Part shown: positions 1 through 7,282 of the stretch, one piece after another
Layout: each line of letters opens with the position of its first letter
Numbering within the stretch: position 1 is the first letter of the stretch
Source of the DNA: an uncultured Pirellulaceae bacterium
GTDB taxonomy: Bacteria; Planctomycetota; Planctomycetia; Pirellulales; Pirellulaceae
Assembly: GCA_934255105.1 (NCBI GenBank)
Contig: CAKQNH010000219.1
Coordinates: 1-7,385 of the forward strand
Length of the DNA stretch: 7,385 bases
Direction of reading: 5' to 3'
The notes under the pieces: model-generated
Databases searched by the model: none
What the model was told of the DNA's origin: nothing
Seen by the model: only the letters and a program-made list of their open reading frames with translations
Translations under genes and position numbers: made by a program

Positions 1-1
1 C

Positions 2-994
2 GGGCAGGCACGCGGTGCGCCCTATAAAGGGATTTCTTCCTTTTCCTATCGGCCAGAAAACCCAACGCCGAACTGGAACCATGTGCTACGACGCGCCATA
101 GCTCAGTTGCTGTCGAAGATCCGCGCGGAGTCCGATAGCCGACCCCAAACGCTCGCAATCTTGGTGTCAAACAACAGAAGTGCGCTACGCATGTCCAACG
201 CGCTCAACGCAATCGAACCGAATGTAGGCAAGGCTGTGCGCCACAAGCTGCTGTTCGACGAGGCCGAGGCCCTACTATCGGCACGATTTGCGGCGTTTCT
301 GCTTGAGCCCAAAGACCTTGCTCAGCTCGAGCTCGATGTGGCAGCCAGCATGGAGCTGATCGCCGCTGCGCGGCGGGCGACCGGACAAGCTAAGGCCGCC
401 GTGAGCAAACTTTTGGAGCAGGCGGGAAAGATTCGCGGTGGCAAGACCCTCAACATCAACATCGTTAAAGCGTTGCGGGGACTAATTCTTGGTCTTCACG
501 CCGACGGTTTCACCGGAGACCCAGCCACCGACTGGCTTGCCGTCAAACACGCACTTCGAGCCACCGGCCAGAATGAATTGATACGTGTGGCCTCCCAGCT
601 TGACTTCCTAGTTGCTTTCCGACGCGGAAATCGAATTTCGGCGGGCTTAGCCAACGAATGGCTGCGCGACGGTGCATACACGAACGCTCGGTTAGCATTA
701 GATCAAGCCCTCGCGCAAGAGCAAATTTTGGATGGTGTCGAGGCTCCTGCCGGGCTCCAGGTGATGAACTTTCACAAGGCCAAGGGGAAGCAGTTCGATG
801 GAGTTGTCATTGTCCGAGAAGCGCGGCGCACGGCCGCCGGAGTACAGTCCTCCTTTGTTTGGCGAGGGGACGAGGCGCCGTATCCTAAAAGCCGCAAAGT
901 CCTGCGCGTCGGGATCACGCGCGCTCGCGTACATGCGCTGATCGTCAATCCCCTGTGGCCGGCATGCCCGCTTCTAGAAGGGCACAAGCTGTAG
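2..994 (+). CDS. UvrD/PcrA-like SF1 helicase, C-terminal part (5' end outside window)
   Basis: This is the C-terminal portion of an ATP-dependent superfamily 1 DNA helicase. The frame is open from base 2 with no stop, and the sequence before the GTG at 83 (including SSFSYRPENPTPNW, bases 38-79) reads as ordinary protein, so GTG 83 is not taken as the start; 330 residues are visible. Numbering from GTG 83, HKAKGKQFDGVVIV at residues 231-244 matches helicase motif V, and RKVLRVGITRAR at 271-282 matches motif VI with its ATP-contacting arginines. Walker A and motifs II-IV, if present, lie to the left. LAILVSNNRSALRMSNAL near residue 24 resembles the start of the UvrD 2A/2B region. The gene converges on the large nuclease-NTPase gene and overlaps it by 50 bp. 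UvrD-like helicases occur in DNA repair and in defence systems (GajB of Gabija, for example); a defence role here is inferred only from the neighbourhood. The helicase family is confident, the specific role is not. Confidence 0.88.
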   Translation, partial: GQARGAPYKGISSFSYRPENPTPNWNHVLRRAIAQLLSKIRAESDSRPQTLAILVSNNRSALRMSNALNAIEPNVGKAVRHKLLFDEAEALLSARFAAFLLEPKDLAQLELDVAASMELIAAARRATGQAKAAVSKLLEQAGKIRGGKTLNINIVKALRGLILGLHADGFTGDPATDWLAVKHALRATGQNELIRVASQLDFLVAFRRGNRISAGLANEWLRDGAYTNARLALDQALAQEQILDGVEAPAGLQVMNFHKAKGKQFDGVVIVREARRTAAGVQSSFVWRGDEAPYPKSRKVLRVGITRARVHALIVNPLWPACPLLEGHKL

Positions 995-3900
995 GTGGGG
1001 GATGAGATGAGACGCGAGAGGGTAGGTAGATGGAGTCAGGTACCTTCGAGCCAAACAGCGTCTTCTCCCTCTTGTTAGCCCACCTTTCGTAACGCCTCCC
1101 AAGACGCCGCTCCACCGACCACCACCAAGTGTTAAACACCTCCGTCCCGGCCGGTTCGTCGCGATGCTCTGCATCAAATCGGGCGTCCACCACCTTCAGA
1201 AAGAGAACCGACGCAGTCCAGAACTGCTCTTCGCTGTCGGCGGTCAGCATTTTTCTGAACCAGTGCTTGCTCCATTGATGTCGTTCCATTGCATACCGAC
1301 ATGACCGAGCAGCAGTGGCGAGTAGGCCCTCATCGCCTTTAAAGCTCGCAGCTAGCTCATTCGCGTAGCGTGCGTCGTCTGAGAAGCCCACCACCGCAAT
1401 CGCTCGAGCAACGTCGATCGGCAATAGCGATTCCAGTCGCTGCCGCACGTACACCTTCAGGATCTCGGCCTTGCCGGCGTAGATCGCAGCCGCAGTTTCC
1501 AGAGCAAGTTCCCGGTCATTGCCGCAAGCGTCCAGCCGAGAGAACCGCAGTCTGTTGGCTTCCGCACAATCGGCGCACCACCACGTTGCCACGGATTCCA
1601 GTGACAGACCGCCCAGCGTGTATCGCACTTGCACAAAGGATGAGTCTTCCTGAAGTCGGGCAAGAAGCTCGAATCCTTCTGGAGACTTCTCACTGTATGT
1701 TAGTGCGCAGGCTACGTAGATACCGAAATTGCGCAGAGACCGTCTTCCGGATGCCGTAGCATCGCGCAGAAGTCTGGCCCAGCTATGCACGACCTGAGGC
1801 GCCACACGGGAAACGGCGCGAATCTCGTCAAGATTAAAAGCATTCAGCACAACAGCCGCCGTCTGCGGGGTCAGCCGGCTCTCAAAGGTCTCATAAGCGT
1901 GGTGAAGCTGCTTTCGCCTTGCATGAAATCTCGATTGATCGTCGGAAAAATCGCCAAGATGGTCTGCGATGGTTTCTTGTGGACGCCGGACTTGATTAAG
2001 GCTGATCCAGGAATTCGCTTCGTCCTCGGTTCGCGTGACTGTTCGCACCATTTCCACAGGCGGATGAGGCGCGCTGAAGCCAGCGGCCGCCCGAACACAA
2101 GCGTCCAGCACCGAGGCGAGCTCTGCGACAGACGCGTCATTGAGCCGTGCGCAGGCGACACCAAGAGTTTCGGGGGCGATCCGGAGAGAGATTTCACGCA
2201 CATCAGCCAAGCCTCGCTTAACCGCTTCGATAAGTGCCATCGACCCTGTGATGCGCTCGCGCATGTTCCGCGAAACCATGCTTGACTTCCACCCCGACTC
2301 CACGACGATACGCAGGGCTTCAGGGTCACCGGTGACTGTTGCCAGGTGAAGGGCCGCGGATCGCACGAAAGAGTGCTGACTCCCCAATAGCTTGGGCAGC
2401 ATAGTCGCGAGTCCCGGGAGAGGTTGATCGACAACACGACTAGCCAACGCAAGTGGTAGTGCGACACGTAAATCGGACGGGCCGCGCTTGCGAGCAACAT
2501 GTATCAACTGCGATAGAGCGCCATCTTTGGCCCGATTCAACAACTCCACCCAAATGTGGTTAGGGTCAGGTACCGCGTCCATACCCGCGAACTGATCTTC
2601 TGGAGACAAACGCGGAAATGCGGCAAGCAAGAGCGCCTGCTGTACATGTGCGACGGATTCCTGGTCAACATCGGCATGGTCATGGGCCAATGTCGTGCTC
2701 AGCCTCAGAAAGCGAGCGGCCAGCTTGTCATCGACTAGAGCTGCATCATCCAGAGCAGTCCAAGTCGCTTGGCGCAAAGGGAGTCCTCGCCGGTTAGGAA
2801 GCGCAGCAAGAAACTCTCGATGCTTTCGGACAGCCAAGTTCGGTAAAAACCGTGCTAGACCGGGTAGGGCTGAGTCAAAGAAGTAGTCGTGCTCCGTCAT
2901 GCCCATGTGCAATCTGAGCATACTGACGTCCGTTTGCGCGTACGTGCTTGCCGTGTCGTCGATGTTGTCAGGCCTTTCACTTTCCGGATCACAGGGATCC
3001 GTAGCGCAATACGCTTCCACTTGCCGCCAGGTAGCGATGCGAGCGTGGTCCTTGGTCAGCTCGAGAACAAGCTCATGGGCTTCCGCAGAGTCGGCGAACG
3101 CCCCTGTGGAGCGCAGCAGCGTCACGGCTGCCCATTGCCCAGATGCGGACGTGCCGGGCGAGGTGAGTCTCGCCACGTGAGTCATCAACTGGTCACGAGT
3201 GGCTGACCAATCGCAACGGTTGAAGCTAATGAGACTTCTTAGATCGTCGTAGGGTGAGAATGGTACAGGCGTCAGCGCCATCGAAAAGCTTGTACAAGCC
3301 AAGCTGCCCGCGAGCGATTCCAGAGGCATGCCGGCGCACAATTGCAGTGCGAGCTCGATCAATCGATGCGGGCTCGCTTTTTTTTCTATCAACTGTGACA
3401 GGTACCCGCGCTCGACCTCATTCAGGCTGTTGAGTTGTTGGTTCCGCTCTGCTACGGCAGCTTCAAGGGAAGAGCCGTGGGCGCCTCGACCCTTGTAGTC
3501 GACGCGGATGTCGGGCCACCAGTAGCACAGCCACTTGTTGAGGAAGAGCTGTAAGTCCTTCCAAGCATCCGTTCGCAGCTTGATGGCATGCAGCGAGGCT
3601 TCCAGCCAGTCCGCATTCGGCGCAGGCTGTGGCGCCATCCACAAAGCCTCGCATGTTTCGCAAAAGACATGAACTCTGCGCGCAGCTAGGCCAGTCATAG
3701 AGGGGGCGAGCGCACTATCGGGATTCTGCAAGTGCGCGAAGCCTGCCAAAAGGGCAACGGCAATCTGCTGAGAGACCTGCTCATCCAAGCACGCGAAGGT
3801 GAGAGCTGCGAAGGCGGCATCAGCGGTCCGGTCCAGCGCTGCGATCGGCTCCAGTACAGTGTTCAACGCCTCCTGCACATCTCTGCCATTTCGTACTGCC

Positions 3901-5552
3901 GCGCGTAGCTCTTCGATTACAGCTAGTCCAAGGGCATACGTTAGACCTTGCTCGCACAGCGTGTATCGAGTTGGCTCGCCCTCTATCCATTGGAAAAATC
4001 GTCCTTCTGCGGCTGGTTCTAGGTTATCGAATGAGGTGAGATCATCGCTGACTCGTGCTCGCACACGTGAGAGGATGTCTTTGGCGTGGTCCTGCAACAT
4101 ACTGGCAAACGCCGCTGCGGAGTGACCGTCTGACCTCTCTCGGTCGAGCATCCGGAGGTGCTCAAAAAGCAGCCAGGGCACGGTGAGCGCGTCCAAGCTT
4201 TCCAGCGTATTGGCATTTAACAGGGTGAGAGCGATCCCGAGCAGGCGCGGATTGAGAAGAGAGTCCGCGACGGCTGGTTGTAGTCTGTCGTTTGCCACTC
4301 CTTTTTCGGCGAGTAGTTGGTCGCGCTCCGACGGTGTCCAACGCGGGACGATGATTGAGTCAACCGACACAAGTAATCTCGGTTCTACATCCCGTCTGAA
4401 ATACTCCGATCGGCTTGTGACAATAACGCGAGCCCCCATCTCGTGGGCATGCAGTACGAGGCTGTCGATATGACGCCCCCAGTTCGTGAGGGGACGTTGA
4501 TTCAATCCATCCACAAGGATCAGCAAGCGAGGCGAGCTTGGGATGCCAGCGTTACGCCATCGCTCAAACCGCCGGCGCCATCGGGCTACGGGCCCCTGCG
4601 AGACCGACTCTTCAGTCTGGACGAGCAGCTTCTTAGCGAGTAGCTCGTCCCAGTCGACACCTTCGGGAATCACCCCGAACTCTTCTGGGGAGAAGACGAC
4701 CAGTAACTTAGCGGTCGGCAGATCAAAGCATGCTTTGGTGGTAAGCCACGATTTGCCATTACCTTCATCGCCGAGTAAAGCGACCAGCCTCTCCTCTGGC
4801 CCGCATTGAAGGGCAGACTGCAATTTGTCGACCAGGTTGCCACGGCTCAGCACCTGTCCTCCTGTTGCACCCAGTGGTGTCAGGACTTGGCCAAGCCGAC
4901 CCTTGGCTTTGATTCGATTCGATAGAGTGTCGAGCAGCCAACGCCGATTGGCGGCATGCGCCATCGGTGTGGCCACGCTCGCTGCATCCAGTTGACGCAG
5001 CACCGAACTGACGACGTCCGCCAAATCAGTTCGGGCTGCCAAGCGTTCTAGTTCGATAATTGCTTTGGCCGCCAGTCCCTCAATAGGCACGTTGCGGTTC
5101 AGGCATTCCGCTACCTCAGCGCGGGCCGCTGTGAGCACTGCGGCCAGTCTTGGCGCATCCGGGTGCCAATCGAGAATAAGAGTGGCGATACCGTGACGCG
5201 TCGCGAGCGCGTTGAGGTCATCGGCGACTTGGCTTGAGACAACGCCAGTAGTCCCCAAGATCCAAAGTTCGACCGGGTCATTATGAATGGCCAGCGCCCC
5301 AATCTTGTTGAGCACTTCTGTGGAGGGTACATTGTCACTGTACCGCTTGGCTTCGAACGCTACAGGAAAGGTGATGTCTGATGTCTTTCCGTCTACTCCG
5401 AACTGCGAGCCGGACTTGGCAAGGCGAAAAGGCACACCAAGCAACTTCGCGAACACAGTGGCAAGCAATCCCTCGAAACCATTCGCGCCAGAAGGAGGGA
5501 GAGCGAGCAATGCGTCTCGCAGGACGTTCGAACGGGACCTTATGGAGGACAT
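945..5552 (-). CDS. Avs-like protein: PD-(D/E)XK (Mrr-like) nuclease + STAND NTPase + helical repeats, 1535 aa
   Basis: A large, probably cytoplasmic protein with no visible signal peptide or membrane segment. Residues about 20-130 look like a restriction-endonuclease fold: GFE (E27), D54 in SQFGVDGKT, then FEAKRY with E67 and K69, the usual E...D...ExK catalytic set. Residues about 235-470 form a P-loop NTPase: Walker A GDEGNGKS (261-268), Walker B LLILVDGLNQ (343-352, D348) and a sensor-like RVIVTSRSEYF (375-385, R381), as in STAND/NACHT ATPases. From about 550 to the end the chain is mostly helical; LPGLATMLPKLLG and HSFVRSAALHLATV (1045-1073) look like a HEAT unit. Size and order match Avs antiphage proteins, especially Mrr-bearing Avs4-like ones, in which the C-terminal repeats bind a phage protein and activate the nuclease. 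That role is inferred. The ATG at 5552 follows an in-frame TGA (5556-5558) and has no strong Shine-Dalgarno; the next Met is residue 197, beyond the nuclease motifs. No frameshift is visible. Domain calls are firm; assignment to a particular Avs type is not. Confidence 0.85.
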   Translation of the reverse strand: MSSIRSRSNVLRDALLALPPSGANGFEGLLATVFAKLLGVPFRLAKSGSQFGVDGKTSDITFPVAFEAKRYSDNVPSTEVLNKIGALAIHNDPVELWILGTTGVVSSQVADDLNALATRHGIATLILDWHPDAPRLAAVLTAARAEVAECLNRNVPIEGLAAKAIIELERLAARTDLADVVSSVLRQLDAASVATPMAHAANRRWLLDTLSNRIKAKGRLGQVLTPLGATGGQVLSRGNLVDKLQSALQCGPEERLVALLGDEGNGKSWLTTKACFDLPTAKLLVVFSPEEFGVIPEGVDWDELLAKKLLVQTEESVSQGPVARWRRRFERWRNAGIPSSPRLLILVDGLNQRPLTNWGRHIDSLVLHAHEMGARVIVTSRSEYFRRDVEPRLLVSVDSIIVPRWTPSERDQLLAEKGVANDRLQPAVADSLLNPRLLGIALTLLNANTLESLDALTVPWLLFEHLRMLDRERSDGHSAAAFASMLQDHAKDILSRVRARVSDDLTSFDNLEPAAEGRFFQWIEGEPTRYTLCEQGLTYALGLAVIEELRAAVRNGRDVQEALNTVLEPIAALDRTADAAFAALTFACLDEQVSQQIAVALLAGFAHLQNPDSALAPSMTGLAARRVHVFCETCEALWMAPQPAPNADWLEASLHAIKLRTDAWKDLQLFLNKWLCYWWPDIRVDYKGRGAHGSSLEAAVAERNQQLNSLNEVERGYLSQLIEKKASPHRLIELALQLCAGMPLESLAGSLACTSFSMALTPVPFSPYDDLRSLISFNRCDWSATRDQLMTHVARLTSPGTSASGQWAAVTLLRSTGAFADSAEAHELVLELTKDHARIATWRQVEAYCATDPCDPESERPDNIDDTASTYAQTDVSMLRLHMGMTEHDYFFDSALPGLARFLPNLAVRKHREFLAALPNRRGLPLRQATWTALDDAALVDDKLAARFLRLSTTLAHDHADVDQESVAHVQQALLLAAFPRLSPEDQFAGMDAVPDPNHIWVELLNRAKDGALSQLIHVARKRGPSDLRVALPLALASRVVDQPLPGLATMLPKLLGSQHSFVRSAALHLATVTGDPEALRIVVESGWKSSMVSRNMRERITGSMALIEAVKRGLADVREISLRIAPETLGVACARLNDASVAELASVLDACVRAAAGFSAPHPPVEMVRTVTRTEDEANSWISLNQVRRPQETIADHLGDFSDDQSRFHARRKQLHHAYETFESRLTPQTAAVVLNAFNLDEIRAVSRVAPQVVHSWARLLRDATASGRRSLRNFGIYVACALTYSEKSPEGFELLARLQEDSSFVQVRYTLGGLSLESVATWWCADCAEANRLRFSRLDACGNDRELALETAAAIYAGKAEILKVYVRQRLESLLPIDVARAIAVVGFSDDARYANELAASFKGDEGLLATAARSCRYAMERHQWSKHWFRKMLTADSEEQFWTASVLFLKVVDARFDAEHRDEPAGTEVFNTWWWSVERRLGRRYERWANKREKTLFGSKVPDSIYLPSRVSSHPPPTACALLEAGMPATGD
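3378..3385 (-). other. A8 tract / in-frame slippery heptamer inside the nuclease-NTPase gene
   Basis: On the coding strand eight consecutive A residues encode E723-K724-K725 (GAA AAA AAA). They contain A_AAA_AAA in the zero frame, the form of a canonical -1 slippery site. A -1 shift would add about six residues and then meet TGA, giving a product of about 730 residues that keeps the nuclease and NTPase but lacks the C-terminal repeats. No stimulatory stem-loop or internal Shine-Dalgarno was identified, so only the tract is certain; slippage is a possibility. Confidence 0.3.
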
Positions 5553-5683
5553 AGGTCAATCGGACACCCAACAACCCATGAAAATAGCACGTGGCATCAT
5601 CTCTTCGCCTCAGCGCTGAGTGCGTTAGTCTGAAAAACCTGCGCGCCCAAGCGTCGCCCAAACTCGCTGTCTCCTCACAGTCA
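5553..5683. other. Upstream region of the nuclease-NTPase gene, no gene seen
   Basis: This stretch separates the helicase fragment from the ATG of the large gene and should carry that gene's promoter. I found no convincing -35/-10 pair and no strong ribosome binding site. There is a perfect 12-base palindrome, CTCAGCGCTGAG, at 5609-5620, about 57 bases upstream of the start codon. It could be an operator half-site pair, but one palindrome of this length is expected by chance in a window this long. Confidence 0.35.
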
Positions 5684-5955
5684 TCAACAGTCGACTGGTG
5701 GCACGGGTGGATTCGCCTTCGCGAGGTGCTCAGCCCGATAGCCAAGGATCATCGTCTTGCCTGAGCCGGCAAAACTGTGGATCACCCGCGATGACCGTCC
5801 CCGAGGCTTTGTGCGAGCTGCTCCTGCTGCAGGCCCATGACTTTCATGACGTCGGGCAGAGCCCCAGCTCGACCGAGTTCGCTGGCTCCTGTTTCCGGAA
5901 GTGCGCGTTCCAACGCAAGGAGGCTTGTTCGACGATCAGGACGAAGAGGTTGACG
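5684..5955 (-). pseudogene. Frameshifted internal fragment of a NERD/UvrD-type helicase (Walker A region)
   Basis: A remnant lying about 20 bp behind the tniQ stop. Reading down from 5955, one frame gives ALPDVMKVMGLQQEQ followed by LAQSLGDGHR and then hits TGA at 5782-5784. A second frame, entered at about 5788, continues with RVIHSFAGSGKTMILGYRAE and HLAKA before leaving homology and stopping at TGA 5684-5686. Joined, the two pieces match from memory the linker and P-loop segment of NERD-domain UvrD-like helicases (LQQEQLARSLGDGHRVIHGVAGSGKTMILGYRAE-like). The junction CATCGCGGGTGATC is explained by loss of one base (or gain of two). Both the N-terminal NERD domain and everything after motif I are missing, so the piece cannot make a helicase. 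It is not from the same subfamily as the left helicase, as far as the non-overlapping regions allow that to be judged. It is probably the relic of earlier cargo next to the transposition operon. Confidence 0.75.
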
Positions 5956-5974
5956 CTAAGGCACGATCTGGTGA

Positions 5975-7282
5975 TCAGCTCAGAGATGCCAGATTTGAAT
6001 AAGCAGCGGTATCAGGGATAGGGGCCTTTATGGATCGCGCCAGCTCAACTAGCGAGGCGCTTGCCGTGCGCAGCAGGCTCTCCACGAGCCGAACATCGAC
6101 ACCTTCCGCTGAGCACGCTGCAGCCAAACTTTCTCCAGCACTGAACCGCTGAACGGCACGCCACCTAGGCGACGTGCCCGCGCCTTTGAACGACGGTATG
6201 CCGAGGTTTCTAGTCTTTCGAGTAAGGAAATGCCGATCTAGACCGAGGTGGTGTGCAGTTGCTGAGAGATTCCCCCCCATTTTTTTTAGCACGCTGAGAT
6301 AGTCGTTCCGCCAGAACTCTGGTGAGTATCTCGGCTTTTCGATCTGATCTACATTTTTCCGATGACGCTCAGCGGGTCTTGCCAACAAATGAGAGGCTGC
6401 TTCTGCTGTTTCGAAGGCGGTTGCGAGAGCAAGCGCATAAGCGAAGCCTGTTCCAGGCGTGATCGCCGAAGTAGGAAGTCGATCCAGAGCGGCGAAAGAT
6501 TCGCCTTTTTCCTTACCGCAAAGCGTCGGCCAGTGTCGCTGAACCCACGCGAAGGGGGTTCGTTCCAAGACATAGTCGCTGAGGGGCGGTTTGGTCGCCG
6601 GATCGCATATTCGTAGGCCCAGTTCGCGGGCTCGCTTGGCCAAGACTCTTCGGACCCTGAGCAGTTCGAAAGGACGATCCCGTTCCATGAAAATCTCGTA
6701 AGTCGCGTGGAGGCGGGCTTGAAACAATCGCTCCGATTCCGAGGTTGGGTCACATGCGACCTGCTCTATGTCACCGCTGTCCACCCAGTGTTGAGGTAGA
6801 TGAGAAAAGGGATCGGGCGCGGTCACCCGGTGCAAAGGCTGACCGTGGACAGGACAGATTTCAACGCCCGCGAGATTGTGGGTTCGGCGAAACCAACTGA
6901 AGGACCAATGCGCGACGTCATCGAGCGCGCACTGGCGACACAGGTGTACCTTCTTGGTGTGTAACTTCGGCCCGACCAGCTTAGCGACTTGGTAATTTTC
7001 CATGCATCCGTGAATAGCCGGGGCAGTTGCGTACTCTGCGACCCGAAGCACAGGAACAAACGTGTGCTGTCTGGCGTAGTCGTGCATGCTGATGCTCGAC
7101 AAAGCCGCCAACTGGCCAATCATTGGCAGCGACCCTGCGCCAGGATGGTGCTCTTCGGCGAGGTTTTCCAGCAATTTCTGCCGCTTGCTCCTGGTCGTCT
7201 TTCCCATGTTGAAGAATGCAACTCTGCCAGCATGTGCCAGCGCGAACTCTTGAGGCATCGGTGCAATGGCCATAGATTTCAT
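5975..7282 (-). CDS. tniQ: TniQ/TnsD-family transposon target-selection protein
   Basis: TniQ/TnsD proteins choose the insertion site of Tn7-like and Tn5053-like transposons and recruit the AAA+ ATPase TnsC/TniB and the transposase. The 435 residues begin with EFALAHAGRVAFFN, resembling the TniQ N-terminus. The zinc-finger signature follows: LCRQCALDD (C115, C118), then a W/R-rich stretch WSFSWFRRTH (126-135) and GVEICPVHGQPL (C143, H146). In the C-terminal third, MGGNLSATAHHLGLDRHF and LTRKTRNLGI (335-362) form a clear helix-turn-helix, and SAGESLAAACSAEGVDVRL (381-399) is a possible second one. The length lies between TniQ of Tn5053 (about 400) and TnsD of Tn7 (about 500), so sequence-specific binding to an attachment site is plausible. 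The ATG at 7282 overlaps the upstream stop (ATGA) and has a strong GGAGGA just before it; Met4 is the alternative. The gene is presumably the last of the transposition operon. The coding strand carries an A8-T-G7 tract just before the helix-turn-helix. Confidence 0.9.
   Translation of the reverse strand: MKSMAIAPMPQEFALAHAGRVAFFNMGKTTRSKRQKLLENLAEEHHPGAGSLPMIGQLAALSSISMHDYARQHTFVPVLRVAEYATAPAIHGCMENYQVAKLVGPKLHTKKVHLCRQCALDDVAHWSFSWFRRTHNLAGVEICPVHGQPLHRVTAPDPFSHLPQHWVDSGDIEQVACDPTSESERLFQARLHATYEIFMERDRPFELLRVRRVLAKRARELGLRICDPATKPPLSDYVLERTPFAWVQRHWPTLCGKEKGESFAALDRLPTSAITPGTGFAYALALATAFETAEAASHLLARPAERHRKNVDQIEKPRYSPEFWRNDYLSVLKKMGGNLSATAHHLGLDRHFLTRKTRNLGIPSFKGAGTSPRWRAVQRFSAGESLAAACSAEGVDVRLVESLLRTASASLVELARSIKAPIPDTAAYSNLASLS
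6272..6287 (-). other. A8-T-G7 homopolymer tract with slippery heptamer in tniQ
   Basis: The coding strand reads CTA AAA AAA ATG GGG GGG AAT, residues L332 to N338. A_AAA_AAA lies in the zero frame, and seven G follow one base later. The zero frame is the correct one, because recognisable TniQ sequence lies on both sides. A -1 or +1 slip would end translation within about 25 codons and give a TniQ of about 350 residues without the C-terminal helix-turn-helix. Slippage itself is not shown by the sequence, and such tracts are also prone to sequencing error. Confidence 0.35.

Noticed and set aside
83..994. GTG at 83 as the true start of the left helicase
   Set aside because: The frame stays open to the window edge, and the peptide before it reads like helicase sequence. 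A helicase would also need its N-terminal ATP-binding motifs, which must lie further left.
1785..2500. Long open frames on both strands inside the large gene (such as 1785-2285 + and 1871-2500 -)
   Set aside because: They lie wholly within the 1535-codon gene, have no recognisable motifs, and their amino-acid make-up (rich in R, S, C, H) is that of out-of-frame translation of GC-rich coding DNA.
5609..5620. 12-base perfect palindrome CTCAGCGCTGAG as an operator
   Set aside because: It is a single copy, has no promoter elements placed around it, and is expected about once or twice by chance in a window of this length.
5698..6021. A 107-codon plus-strand frame in the gap between tniQ and the large gene
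   Set aside because: The opposite strand shows a helicase fragment with a Walker A box, so this frame is its antisense; no ribosome binding site or homology was seen.
6272..6287. tniQ as a pseudogene broken at the homopolymer tract
   Set aside because: The reading frame passes through the tract and continues into a good helix-turn-helix, so the gene is intact as given.
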